Source: Mycolicibacter sp. MU0083
GTDB lineage: Bacteria; Actinomycetota; Actinomycetes; Mycobacteriales; Mycobacteriaceae
Length of the DNA: 64,000 nucleotides
Direction of reading: 5' to 3'
NCBI RefSeq assembly: GCF_963378075.1
Contig: NZ_OY726394.1
Coordinates: 4,092,001-4,156,000 of the forward strand
This document shows, piece after piece, positions 23,671 through 31,586 of the stretch (position 1 is the stretch's first letter; each line of letters starts with the position of its first letter). The notes beneath the pieces were generated by a model, which was given only the letters and a program-made list of their open reading frames with translations, was not told the origin of the DNA and made no database searches. Made by a program: the position numbers and the translations under genes.

Positions 23671-24780
23671 CTATGCCGCCGGTTCGCGCCCGGCCGACTT
23701 GAGCACCTCGGTCGGCGGCTCGGCGTCGGGATCCGGGTCGGCCGCCGTGTCCCGCGGCGGGGCCGACGGTTCCGGCGGCGCGCTGTCGCGACCGTCGGAG
23801 ACCACCACCCAGTGGTGGGCGGGCCGGCCGATCGAGCGCCGCTCGAATCCCTCGACCACCCGGGCCGCGGTCAGCACCGCGGCCAGACCCAGCAGGTAGG
23901 CCAGCACCGTGGCCACCACGTTGTTCGCGATGCCCTGGGCATCGTCGGCGCGGCTGGTGGCGGTGGCGAACACCGCGACCGCGGTGGCGGCCGCCCACAC
24001 CACCCACCACACCACGATGGGTTTCCGCAGCCGCTCCAGCCGGCCTTCCCGCGATGCCAGTTCCATCACGAAGACCGGCGCCCAGGCCAGGTTCACCACG
24101 GGCACCAGGCAGCCGGCCCAGATCGCCCGGGCCGAACGCGACTCGGGCAGGTGCCGCCGGGTGAAGGCGGCCGACCGCCGGGCCAGCAGCCACCGGGTCA
24201 ACACCACCGCGCACCCGAACACCGCGGCGATCGCGGCGAGCCCGGCCAGCCGGCCCAGCCACACCGCGCCGCCGGCGATCCAGGGATTCAGCAGCGTGGT
24301 CCGGTTGATCAGCATCAACGCATAGATCAGGGCGTGCACCAGCGCGGCGATACCGAGCGCGGCGATGGCGCCGCCGAGCGCCCGCTCCATGGTGCGCGGT
24401 TCCGGAGCGACGGGCCCGGCCGACTTCGCCGGCGCCGCGGCCGGGGCCGGGGCGCCCATCAGGGTCCAGCGCGGGATCGTCGCGTAGCGCGGCGTGGGCC
24501 CCGGTGGACGTTGCGGGGGCGGCTGCGGCGGCGGCGGGCCCGGTCGCACCGCGATCCACCGGTATCCGGGTCCGGACCGGGGCTGCGCCGGCGGTGGTCC
24601 GCCGGCGGCGGGCGGCGCGGCGGGACCGGCCGCGGGCGGGCCGGACGCCGACCGCTGCAGCTCGGCTTCCTGCTCCGGTGTCAACGGCGCCCACAGGGCA
24701 CCGTTGCAGTGCGGGCACCACGCCCGCTGTCGGTCGCGCACGTTCCATCGCGTATTGCAGCGGGAACACACCTGGATCAC
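23671..24780 (-). CDS. Zinc-ribbon/DUF4328 membrane protein (Rv3843c-like)
   Basis: 369 residues. Residues ~5-25 form a zinc ribbon (CSRCNTRW...WCPHC). Residues ~40-125 are a Pro/Ala-rich linker. Then come about five or six transmembrane helices (from MERALGGAIAALGIAAL onward), with the DUF4328 signature ARAIWAGCLVPVVNLAWAP. The tail is acidic and Pro-rich, probably cytoplasmic. The gene precedes glpQ1 in the same operon, as in M. tuberculosis. Function unknown. Confidence 0.85.
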   Translation of the reverse strand: MIQVCSRCNTRWNVRDRQRAWCPHCNGALWAPLTPEQEAELQRSASGPPAAGPAAPPAAGGPPPAQPRSGPGYRWIAVRPGPPPPQPPPQRPPGPTPRYATIPRWTLMGAPAPAAAPAKSAGPVAPEPRTMERALGGAIAALGIAALVHALIYALMLINRTTLLNPWIAGGAVWLGRLAGLAAIAAVFGCAVVLTRWLLARRSAAFTRRHLPESRSARAIWAGCLVPVVNLAWAPVFVMELASREGRLERLRKPIVVWWVVWAAATAVAVFATATSRADDAQGIANNVVATVLAYLLGLAAVLTAARVVEGFERRSIGRPAHHWVVVSDGRDSAPPEPSAPPRDTAADPDPDAEPPTEVLKSAGREPAA

Positions 24781-24911
24781 CGGACCAGCCTAGCCGTGCG
24801 GGCAAGGTCGACGGAGCGGACCGCGCTCGGGTCACCGCTGAGTGAACGCCGGGCATCGAAACCGCAAACACTGCATCACGGTCGGCTTACGACCCGGCCA
24901 GCTACCGTCGA

Positions 24912-25010
24912 CTATCCACAGTTTCCACAGGTTTATCCACAGTTACGTCGACGGTCGTGGACGGGCTGAAGTGGCTTTAGCGCACCGGCGGACCCACCGA
25001 TTGTGGATAA
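24912..25010. promoter_or_regulatory. Cluster of DnaA-box sequences
   Basis: Two perfect TTATCCACA boxes occur at 24933-24941 (plus) and 25002-25010 (minus). Near-boxes lie at 24912-24920 (CTATCCACA, one mismatch) and 24921-24929 (GTTTCCACA, two mismatches). Four sites in 99 bp of a non-coding stretch (24781-25263) is far above chance for ~70% GC DNA. There is no dnaA or dnaN nearby, so this is not the canonical origin. It could be a DnaA-titration site or a DnaA-regulated promoter. Apart from this cluster and the repeat at 25184-25200, I see nothing else definite in the 480-bp gap. Confidence 0.65.
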
Positions 25011-25183
25011 CGAGGCGACGCCACAGTGAACCGACTAACAACGCCGAGCGAAATCGGTTGATCTGCTAACCAGCTGCCCCCGCCCACGATCGGGGCCGGG
25101 CGTCGCCGGACGGGTATCACTGCCGGTAAGTCGGGTTATTGCCCGGATTTTTCCACTCCGCGCGCGAGACGCTATGATCACCG

Positions 25184-25200
25184 TCACAGAACTACTGTGA
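25184..25200. repeat. Inverted repeat upstream of small membrane-protein gene
   Basis: TCACAG (25184-25189) and CTGTGA (25195-25200) pair perfectly around AACTA. A TATGAT hexamer (25173-25178) just upstream could be a -10 element, placing the dyad at the start of the transcript. Operator or RNA hairpin; regulator unknown. Confidence 0.35.
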
Positions 25201-25263
25201 TGCGCCTCACGGGGGTGGGGTGCACGGCGAAGTTGGGGGCATCGGGATGTTGAGGGCAGGGCA

Positions 25264-25422
25264 ATGACGGCGGGTTCGCTTCGACCCGGATCCGTCTCCA
25301 CGGGTGCGAACTGGCACGCGGGATCGTCCACCTACAAGCGCGCCTACCTGCTCGCATCGCTGCGCGCCGGCGTGGTCGCCCTGGTGCTGCTGACCGTTCT
25401 GCTCGCGCTCGTCCTGACCTGA
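25264..25422 (+). CDS. Small single-pass membrane protein, 52 aa, unknown
   Basis: ATG 25264 to TGA 25420-25422; a purine-rich GAGGGCAGGG precedes the start. The N-terminal ~30 residues are polar with Ser/Gly (MTAGSLRPGSVSTGANW); residues ~32-51 form one hydrophobic helix (LLASLRAGVVALVLLTVLLA). Codon use is normal for the window. It sits between the DnaA-box cluster and sodA; I recognise no family. A real gene is likely but unproven. Confidence 0.5.
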   Translation: MTAGSLRPGSVSTGANWHAGSSTYKRAYLLASLRAGVVALVLLTVLLALVLT

Positions 25423-25633
25423 GCCCGGGCCGCCCGCCCGGCATGTCGGCGGCCACCGGCTGTTTACCCACCCCGTGGTTGCGGTCCTCCGCACAGTGGA
25501 GCAATGTTGATCGAGGTGGCCCCGCCACGCCGTGACCTCGGTGAGCGTGGGGCGCCACACGCGAGTCAACGCATGTCGACGATGATCAACGGTGACCGAC
25601 ACCGGATCAGCACTGATCGAAGGAAGGAACCCC

Positions 25634-26254
25634 GTGGCCGACTACACCTTGCCGGACCTGGACTGGGATTACGGAGCCCTTGAGCCGCACATCTCGGGTC
25701 AGATCAACGAACTGCACCACAGCAAGCACCACGCCGCCTACGTCGCCGGCGTCAACGGCGCCCTGGCGAAGCTCGAAGAGGCCCGCGCCAACGACGACCA
25801 CGCCGCGATCTTCTTGAACGAGAAGAACCTGGCCTTCCACCTGGGCGGCCACGTGAACCACTCGATCTGGTGGAAGAACCTGTCGCCCAACGGTGGCGAC
25901 AAGCCCACCGGCGAGCTGGCCGCGGCCCTCGACGACGCGTTCGGGTCGTTCGACAAGTTCCGCGCGCAGTTCACCGCCGCGGCCAACGGCCTGCAGGGCT
26001 CGGGCTGGGCGGTGCTCGGCTACGACACCCTGGGCGGCAAGCTGCTGACCTTCCAGCTCTACGACCAGCAGGCCAACGTGCCGCTGGGCATCATCCCGCT
26101 GCTGCAGGTCGACATGTGGGAGCACGCCTTCTACCTGCAGTACAAGAACGTCAAGGCGGACTACGTCAAGGCGTTCTGGAACGTCGTCAACTGGGCCGAC
26201 GTACAGGCTCGGTTCGCCGCGGCCACCTCGAAGACTTCGGGGCTGATCTTCTAG
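25634..26254 (+). CDS. sodA: Superoxide dismutase (Fe/Mn type)
   Basis: 206 residues from GTG 25634, chosen because VADYTLPDLDWDYGALEPH aligns with the M. tuberculosis SodA N-terminus and AAGGAA lies upstream; an in-frame upstream ATG (25592) is not needed. Metal ligands: His in NELHHSKHHAAYV, His in GGHVNHSIWW, and the signature DMWEHAFY with Asp and His. It dismutates superoxide; mycobacterial SodA is also exported without a signal peptide. Followed by a strong terminator. Confidence 0.97.
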   Translation: MADYTLPDLDWDYGALEPHISGQINELHHSKHHAAYVAGVNGALAKLEEARANDDHAAIFLNEKNLAFHLGGHVNHSIWWKNLSPNGGDKPTGELAAALDDAFGSFDKFRAQFTAAANGLQGSGWAVLGYDTLGGKLLTFQLYDQQANVPLGIIPLLQVDMWEHAFYLQYKNVKADYVKAFWNVVNWADVQARFAAATSKTSGLIF

Positions 26255-26271
26255 CCGCGTCCTCGACCCGG

Positions 26272-26311
26272 GTGGGGCGTCGCACCGACGGTGCGACGCC
26301 CCACTTGTTTT
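26272..26311 (+). terminator. Intrinsic terminator of sodA
   Basis: GTGGGGCGTCGCACC (26272-26286) and GGTGCGACGCCCCAC (26290-26304) form a perfect 15-bp stem with a 3-nt loop, followed by TTGTTTT. It begins 17 bp after the sodA stop. Confidence 0.95.
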
Positions 26312-26447
26312 ATCCGGCTTTTTCACCGTTTCGTTATCCGCCGCCGCGACGTGTCCCCTTGCACGGCGTGCACCGCTGCCGCATGCTGCGGTAATAGCCC
26401 AATCGCTCGACTGCAATCGGGAAACACCAAGTCGCGGAGGGTGCGCG

Positions 26448-26984
26448 ATGGAGACGACAGGGTCTGGCCGGGCGATCGAGGTCGCCCCCTTTCACTCCCG
26501 CGGAGAGCTGCACGGTTTCGTGGTGTTCGGCCGGTGGCCGGATTCGACCAAGGAATGGGCCCAACTGCTCAGCATCACCGTCCGGGTCGCGTCGCTGCCC
26601 GGGTTGTTGTCCACCACAACGGTATTCGGAACCCATGAGGAACTCCCCGACGATCCCGGACCGGGCACCGTCGGATTCCTGCTCGCCGAGGGCACCGTTA
26701 CCGGTACCGCGGCGATCGCGCCGGGATACTTCGCCGGCCACCAGCCGTCGGCGCTGTTGATGCTGCATCCGCCGTCGGAGACCGTTCCCTCACTGCCCGA
26801 ATGCCGCGGCGCCGCTTCGGGATGCGTGCTGCTGCCCGGCCTGCCCTACCTGGGCCTGCAACACCGGGCGGCGTGGGTCGAGGCCGAGTCCGACGGCACC
26901 GTCACCTCGATGGTGAGCCGGGTCGGCCTCGATCCGGTCAGCCATCCCGACACCGCGATCCTGGCCATGCTGCTTGCCGCGTAA
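26448..26984 (+). CDS. Conserved hypothetical protein (Rv3847-like)
   Basis: 178 residues from ATG 26448 with GGAGGG upstream. No transmembrane segment or signal peptide. The sequence is rich in hydrophobic beta-type stretches (GFVVFGRWPDSTKEWAQLL, TVGFLLAEGTVTGTAAIAPG) and has two Cys in ECRGAASGCVLLPGLPYLG. It holds the position and length of Rv3847 beside sodA. No recognisable catalytic motif; function unknown. Confidence 0.7.
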   Translation: METTGSGRAIEVAPFHSRGELHGFVVFGRWPDSTKEWAQLLSITVRVASLPGLLSTTTVFGTHEELPDDPGPGTVGFLLAEGTVTGTAAIAPGYFAGHQPSALLMLHPPSETVPSLPECRGAASGCVLLPGLPYLGLQHRAAWVEAESDGTVTSMVSRVGLDPVSHPDTAILAMLLAA

Positions 26985-27107
26985 AGCAATTCGACGCGAC
27001 GTGTCCGTCGGCCGGATCAATCGATTCGGCCGCCCGAAATTCGGCCGCGCTCTGGCGGGCGAACCACGCAGTGGTTAACGTCGGCAGCTGACGAAAGGGC
27101 GTCTCGC

Positions 27108-27797
27108 ATGCTTGCCGCCATGCTGATCAGCGCGGGGGTGGTGTTCCTCGCCGAGCTCGGCGACAAGTCCCAGCTGATCACCATGACCTATGCGCTGCGG
27201 CACCGGTGGTGGGTGGTGCTCAGCGGGGTGGCGATCGCCGCGTTCGCCATCCACGGCATCTCGGTCACGGTCGGGCACTTCCTGGGGCTGACCCTGCCCG
27301 CACGCCCGATCGCGGCGGTCGCCGGTGTCGCCTTCCTGGGCTTCGCGGCATGGACGTGGCGGGAGGGCATCGGTTCGGCGCCGGGCGAGACGGCGGTCCG
27401 CGAGCCCCGCTTCGTGCTGTTCGCGGTGGTGTCCTCGGTGCTGTTGGCCGAACTCGGCGACAAGACGATGCTGGCGACGGTGGCCCTGGCCAGTGACCGC
27501 AACTGGCTCGGCGTCTGGCTGGGGGCCACCGCCGGCATGGTGCTGGCCGATGCGGTGGCGATCGCCGTCGGCACGGTGCTGCACCGCCGGCTGCCCGCGC
27601 ATCTGTTGCACACCATGGCCGGACTGCTCTTCTTGGCGTTCGGTCTGTGGATCCTGCTCGACGAAGCCCTGTGCTGTCGCCCGGCGGCGGTCGCATCGCT
27701 CGCCGCGCTGGCGGCGGTGACCGCCGCGACGGCGGTTCTGCGGGCCGGTCGCCGCCGCTCCACGGCGCCCTCCGGGGACGCTTCCGGTGCCCGCTAG
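27108..27797 (+). CDS. TMEM165/GDT1 (UPF0016) family cation transporter
   Basis: 229 residues with about six or seven membrane helices. The two inverted family motifs E-x-G-D-K-(S/T) are ELGDKSQ (residues ~14-20) and ELGDKTM (~112-118), the hallmark of Gdt1-type Ca2+/Mn2+:H+ exchangers. In bacteria related proteins export manganese. An AAAGGG lies upstream of ATG 27108. It holds the position of Rv3848; I cannot confirm that the two are homologous. Next to sodA, a manganese role would make sense. Confidence 0.85.
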   Translation: MLAAMLISAGVVFLAELGDKSQLITMTYALRHRWWVVLSGVAIAAFAIHGISVTVGHFLGLTLPARPIAAVAGVAFLGFAAWTWREGIGSAPGETAVREPRFVLFAVVSSVLLAELGDKTMLATVALASDRNWLGVWLGATAGMVLADAVAIAVGTVLHRRLPAHLLHTMAGLLFLAFGLWILLDEALCCRPAAVASLAALAAVTAATAVLRAGRRRSTAPSGDASGAR

Positions 27798-28137
27798 CAA
27801 AGCCCTCGAATCGGCGGGCACACGGTGCAAACTTCACTTCGCCGGAGCAGTGTCCGAAGTCGAGGACCATCGCGCCCGCCATTGCAGAATTTTTCGTTCA
27901 CCGTTGGCGACGCAATTCTTCCCGCTACGACAACAGAATCCGGCATCTACGGCTCTCCGGATCGATGGCTGAACTCGTGCGAGCCCGGGCCGGTAAATCA
28001 AGATCGAATTCGCGGCGGGTACACCCTTGGTTGTGTCGGCGTCTATCGCTACGATGATCAGCAAATCATCAGGCGCCTCCCCTCACCCTCTATTCGGGCG
28101 CCTGCCGGCCGCTTCCACCCCTTTGGAGGTCCTATAG
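27798..28137. other. 340-bp intergenic region upstream of espR
   Basis: Noticeably richer in A/T than its surroundings, with no convincing open frame on either strand. It is the regulatory region of espR, which in M. tuberculosis also has a long upstream region controlled by several factors. Apart from the promoter candidate at 28027-28055 I see no dyad I would defend. Confidence 0.6.
28027..28055 (+). promoter_or_regulatory. Candidate vegetative promoter for espR
   Basis: TTGGTT (28027-28032) and TACGAT (28050-28055) are separated by 17 bp, a fair match to mycobacterial SigA elements, about 80 bp before the espR start. Confidence 0.4.
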
Positions 28138-28536
28138 ATGAGCGCGACGTTCGCGGTCCGACTCAACCGTCTTTTCGATGTGGTCTACCCACCCGGTCGC
28201 GGGCCGCACACGTCCGCCGAAGTGATCGCGGCACTCAAAGCCGAAGGTGTCACGATGTCGGCTCCCTATCTGTCCCAGCTCCGCTCGGGTAACCGGACGA
28301 ATCCGTCCACCACCACGATGGCCGCGTTGGCCAACTTCTTCCGGATCAAGCCCGCGTTCTTCACCGACGACGACTACTACACCAAGCTCGACGCCGAATT
28401 GTCCTGGCTGGAAGCCGTTCGCGACGAAGGGGTACGCCGCATCGCGACCCGGGCGATCGGGCTGTCGCCGGAAGCCCAGCAGGAAGTGCTGGCCCACATC
28501 GACGAACTCCGCGGCAAGGAGCACCTCAGCGCCTGA
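28138..28536 (+). CDS. espR: Nucleoid-associated regulator EspR
   Basis: 132 residues, exactly the EspR length. The N-terminal HTH includes TSAEVIAALKAEGVTMSAPYLSQLRSG, and the C-terminal dimer domain ends in LSPEAQQEVLAHIDELRG. GGAGG lies 8 nt before ATG 28138. In M. tuberculosis EspR binds widely and activates the espACD locus for ESX-1 secretion. Its conservation here implies a general chromosome-organising function, whether or not ESX-1 is present. Confidence 0.95.
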   Translation: MSATFAVRLNRLFDVVYPPGRGPHTSAEVIAALKAEGVTMSAPYLSQLRSGNRTNPSTTTMAALANFFRIKPAFFTDDDYYTKLDAELSWLEAVRDEGVRRIATRAIGLSPEAQQEVLAHIDELRGKEHLSA

Positions 28537-28601
28537 GGACTCGGTGCCGCCGATTAGGGTGGCGTGATCGGTTCCAGCGAGACACCGGGGAGGCGGCCGC
28601 G

Positions 28602-29261
28602 ATGGGCCTGTTCAGAAAACGCAAGAGCCGCGCGACCCGACGGGCCGAGGCGCGTGCACTCAAAGCCCGCGCCAAGCTCGAGGCACGCCTGTCGGCCAAG
28701 GGCGAGGCCAAGCGTTTCAAGGCCTCCCAACGCGCGGAGGCCCGGGCCCTGAAAGCCCAGGTCAAGTCCGACCGCAGCCGCGATCGCGCCACCGTGAAGG
28801 CCGCCGAGAGCCAGCTGAAGGCCGCCCGCGACGGCCGGGTGCTGTCGCCGGCCCGGATCCGGCGGGTGCTGACCGTCACCCGGATGCTCGCGCCGGTCGT
28901 GGTACCGCTGGCCTACCGTGCCGCGATGGCGGTGCGGGGCCTGATCGACGAGCAGCGCGCCGCCGGTCTCGGGGTGCCGCTGGCCCGCATCGGGGAGTTC
29001 TCCGGGAATGTGCCCCGGTTGTCGGCACGGATCGCCGGGGCCGAGAAGACCCTGCGCTCGGTGGCCGATCGCAGGCCCAAGGATCCCGAGACCAAGCAGT
29101 TCGTCGCGGCGATCACCGAACGGTTGGCGGACCTCGCGACGGCCGTCACCGCCATCGAGAACATGCCGGCGGACCGCCGCCGGCTCGCCGCGATCTCGAT
29201 CAGCGACCAGCTCGACGGGATCGACGCCGATCTGATGGCCCGACTGGGGTTGCCGTCATGA
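28602..29261 (+). CDS. DUF6474 family basic coiled-coil protein (Rv3850-like)
   Basis: 219 residues. The first ~85 residues are strongly basic and helical with RAEARALKA repeats, probably a coiled coil that could bind nucleic acid or membrane. A more hydrophobic middle (LTVTRMLAPVVVPLAYRAAMAV) and a helical C-terminus follow. Length equals Rv3850. It follows espR by 65 bp and its stop overlaps the next ATG by 4 bp. Function unknown. Confidence 0.8.
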   Translation: MGLFRKRKSRATRRAEARALKARAKLEARLSAKGEAKRFKASQRAEARALKAQVKSDRSRDRATVKAAESQLKAARDGRVLSPARIRRVLTVTRMLAPVVVPLAYRAAMAVRGLIDEQRAAGLGVPLARIGEFSGNVPRLSARIAGAEKTLRSVADRRPKDPETKQFVAAITERLADLATAVTAIENMPADRRRLAAISISDQLDGIDADLMARLGLPS

Positions 29262-29986
29262 GGCCGGCGGTTCAGCGAGGCACGACGGAGGAGAGGCGAA
29301 GCTGGAACCGCCGCATAAGCGCCGGGTTCCGCGCCGCAGCCGTCGCCGGCGTGATCGCGGCCGGCTCGTTCGCCGGCGCCGCGCCGGTGTGGGCGCATGT
29401 GCACGCCAACAGTCCCGGTGCGGTCCGCGGCGCGATGGCGATCGTGACCTTCGAGGTCCCCAATGAGTCGCCGACCGGTTCTGCCACAACCGAACTCACC
29501 GTGACGCTGCCCGACGTCGCCTCGGCGCGCACCGAGACCAAACCGGGCTGGACGGCCCGACTGGACCGCGACGCGGCCACCGGCGCGGTGCGGTCGGTGA
29601 CGTGGACCGCGACCGCCGGCGGGATCGGCGCCGACGAGTTCGGCCAGTTCCAGATCAAGATGAAGATGCCCGACACCGACACGGTGGACTTCCCCGCGGC
29701 ACAGCGGTACGCCGACGGAACCGTGGTGCGGTGGGACCAGTCGCCGCCGGCGGACGGCGGCGAGGCCGAACGCCCGGTACCCACGCTGGCGCTGGCCGCC
29801 GGCCGGGCGTCGGCGTCCGAGCATCACGGCGGGCACTCGGAGCCGGTCGTCTCGGCGGCACCGGAATCCGGCCCCGAAGCCGCTGCCGGCCCGCAGGCCG
29901 ACAATCCGGCCCGGCTGCTGGGCGGGGCTGCGTTGCTGGTCGCGGCGGGTGCCGCCACGGTCGCGCTGGGTAGGCGGCGGGCATGA
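29258..29986 (+). CDS. YcnI/DUF1775 family copper-associated protein
   Basis: 242 residues. Signal peptide to about residue 46 (AGSFAGAAPVWA), leaving a mature N-terminus that begins HVHANSP; a leading His is the copper-binding feature of YcnI. The DUF1775 domain (VPNESPTGSATTEL... KPGWTARLDRD) follows, then a linker containing HHGGH and a C-terminal hydrophobic anchor (~218-236) ending in RRR. Overlaps both neighbours by 4 bp. Extracytoplasmic copper handling with the next gene is likely. Confidence 0.88.
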   Translation: MRPAVQRGTTEERRSWNRRISAGFRAAAVAGVIAAGSFAGAAPVWAHVHANSPGAVRGAMAIVTFEVPNESPTGSATTELTVTLPDVASARTETKPGWTARLDRDAATGAVRSVTWTATAGGIGADEFGQFQIKMKMPDTDTVDFPAAQRYADGTVVRWDQSPPADGGEAERPVPTLALAAGRASASEHHGGHSEPVVSAAPESGPEAAAGPQADNPARLLGGAALLVAAGAATVALGRRRA

Positions 29987-30519
29987 TCCGCGTGCTGCGG
30001 TGGGCGGTCGCGGGCATCTTCGCGCTGGGAATGCTGTTCGCCGCGACCGGCGTGGCCGCGGCGCACGCCGTCCTGGTGGCCAGCGACCCGGCCCGCGACG
30101 CGCAACTGACCGTCGGCCCGAAGCGGGTCAGCGCGACGTTCAACGAGCAGCTGCAGCCCCGGTTCGCCGCCATGACGGTCGTCGGCCCCGACCAGCACCT
30201 GTGGTCCACCGGGGACACCGAGGTCAAGGGCGCGGTCGCCGGCGTCGCGGTGCGGCCGCTGGGGCCGGCCGGCACCTACACCGTGCACTATCGGGTCACC
30301 TCCGCCGACGGGCATGTGGTGTCCGGTTCGTGGTCGTTCCAGCTGACCGTCGCCGGTGACGGCGAGCCCGGCCCGGCGGTCACCGGCCGCGACGACACGC
30401 GCTCCCCGCTGCCCGTTCGCCCGGGCGAACCGCAGGAGGACCTGCCGGTTTGGCCGTTCGTGGCCGGCGCGGTGGCGCTGGTCGCCGCCGGCCTGTGGTT
30501 CAACCGGCCACGGTCCTGA
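29983..30519 (+). CDS. CopC domain copper-binding membrane protein
   Basis: 178 residues. A signal peptide (1-27) ends at VAA-AHAVLVASDPA, so the mature protein would begin close to a His, the CopC copper-brace residue; the second site, SADGHVVSGSW, holds the conserved Asp and His. The C-terminus has one membrane helix (WPFVAGAVALVAAGLWF). Its ATG overlaps the YcnI stop. It lacks the CopD domain, so it binds or delivers copper rather than transporting it. Confidence 0.88.
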   Translation: MIRVLRWAVAGIFALGMLFAATGVAAAHAVLVASDPARDAQLTVGPKRVSATFNEQLQPRFAAMTVVGPDQHLWSTGDTEVKGAVAGVAVRPLGPAGTYTVHYRVTSADGHVVSGSWSFQLTVAGDGEPGPAVTGRDDTRSPLPVRPGEPQEDLPVWPFVAGAVALVAAGLWFNRPRS

Positions 30520-30620
30520 CCGCCGGTCACCGGCCCGCACTTCCGGGAGCTGGCATGATGGGAACGTTGCCGGTGTCGCCGAGTCGTCCGAGACGAGAAC
30601 CCCGCTAGAGGAGCTGCCGT

Positions 30621-31100
30621 ATGACCGAACCGCAAGGCCAGCCCGACCCCGAATCCGCCGCGCCGACCGGAGCCGACCAGCCCGACCCGGCCCCTGCGCC
30701 GCAGCAGCCGCCGGCCAAGAAGGCGCCCGCGAAGAAGGCCCCGGCCAAGAAGGCACCCGCCAAGGCCGCCGCCAAGAAGGCGCCCGCCAAGAAAGCCCCG
30801 GCCAAGAAGGCACCGGCGAAGAAGGCGCCCGCCAAGCCGGTCGCGGACACCAAGCCCGCCGACACCAAGCCGCCCGTCGCGGTCACGCCCTCGGCCGCCA
30901 CCAACGGTTCGGGCCAGCTCGCCGAGCGTGCCAAAGAGGCCGCGGCGCAGGCGAAGTCGACGGTGGACACCGCCCCCAACCCGATCAGCCCGGTGCCGGC
31001 GGCGACGCAACGATCCACCGGTCAGCTGGTGGCCGCCGGTGTCGTCGCGATGTTCGTGCTGTTGCTGCTGCGCCGGTTGCTGCACGCCCGCAAGGGCTGA
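30621..31100 (+). CDS. hns: Histone-like nucleoid protein Hns, membrane-tethered
   Basis: 159 residues (Rv3852 is 134). An acidic Pro-rich start is followed by about ten PAKKA units at residues ~31-73, a histone-H1-like DNA-binding tail. A linker and an Ala-rich amphipathic helix (LAERAKEAAAQAKSTVDTA) come next. A C-terminal transmembrane helix (~136-152, LVAAGVVAMFVLLLLRRLL) would attach it to the membrane. GAGGAG precedes ATG 30621. The repeat number differs from M. tuberculosis, as expected for slippage-prone DNA. Confidence 0.9.
   Translation: MTEPQGQPDPESAAPTGADQPDPAPAPQQPPAKKAPAKKAPAKKAPAKAAAKKAPAKKAPAKKAPAKKAPAKPVADTKPADTKPPVAVTPSAATNGSGQLAERAKEAAAQAKSTVDTAPNPISPVPAATQRSTGQLVAAGVVAMFVLLLLRRLLHARKG
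30711..30839 (+). repeat. Tandem PAKKA-coding repeat within hns
   Basis: Imperfect 12-15 bp units of the type GCC-AAG-AAG-GC(N)-CC(N) repeat about ten times and encode the basic tail of Hns. Synonymous variation between units shows the repeat is under protein-level selection. Confidence 0.85.
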
Positions 31101-31107
31101 TCCGCCG

Positions 31108-31581
31108 GTGACCGCGGAATTCCGGCCCACCGCCGACCTGGTCGACGACATCGGCGCCGACGTACGCAGCTGCGACCTGCAGTTCCGCCAGTTGGGCGGC
31201 CGGCCGGAGTTCGCCGGCCGGATCAGCACGGTGCGCTGCTTCGAAGACAACGCACTGCTCAAGTCGGTGCTGTCCGGCCCGGGCGACGGCGGCGTGCTGG
31301 TGATCGACGGCGGCGGCTCGCTGCACACCGCGCTGGTCGGCGACGTCATCGCCGAGCTGGCCCGGATCAACGACTGGGCGGGGCTGATCGTGCACGGCGC
31401 GGTGCGCGACGCCGCGACCCTGCGCACGCTCGACATCGGGATCAAGGCGCTGGGCACCAATCCGCGTAAGAGCACCAAAACCGGCGCCGGCGAACGCGAC
31501 GTCGTCGTCGAGTTCGGCGGAATCACGTTCGTCCCCGGCGAGATCGCCTACAGCGACGACGACGGCATCGTCGTCGTCTGA
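31108..31581 (+). CDS. rraA: RraA-like protein (formerly MenG; Rv3853-like)
   Basis: 157 residues from GTG 31108, identical in length to Rv3853. Family features: TADLVDDIGADVRSCDLQF, GGVLVIDGGGS, and DWAGLIVHGAVRDAATLRTLDIGIKALG. RraA binds and inhibits RNase E in other bacteria; related proteins are HMG/CHA aldolases that need a divalent metal. Old annotations as a menaquinone methyltransferase are wrong: no SAM motif is present. Confidence 0.9.
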   Translation: MTAEFRPTADLVDDIGADVRSCDLQFRQLGGRPEFAGRISTVRCFEDNALLKSVLSGPGDGGVLVIDGGGSLHTALVGDVIAELARINDWAGLIVHGAVRDAATLRTLDIGIKALGTNPRKSTKTGAGERDVVVEFGGITFVPGEIAYSDDDGIVVV

Positions 31582-31586
31582 CGCCG

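Noticed and set aside
24881..25010. The DnaA-box cluster as the chromosomal origin
   Set aside because: dnaA, dnaN, rpmH or recF genes are not nearby, and mycobacterial oriC lies between dnaA and dnaN.
25184..25200. Possible CRP (cAMP receptor) site at the TCACAG/CTGTGA dyad
   Set aside because: The CRP consensus is TGTGA-n6-TCACA; here the half-sites are in the opposite order, so the match is only superficial.
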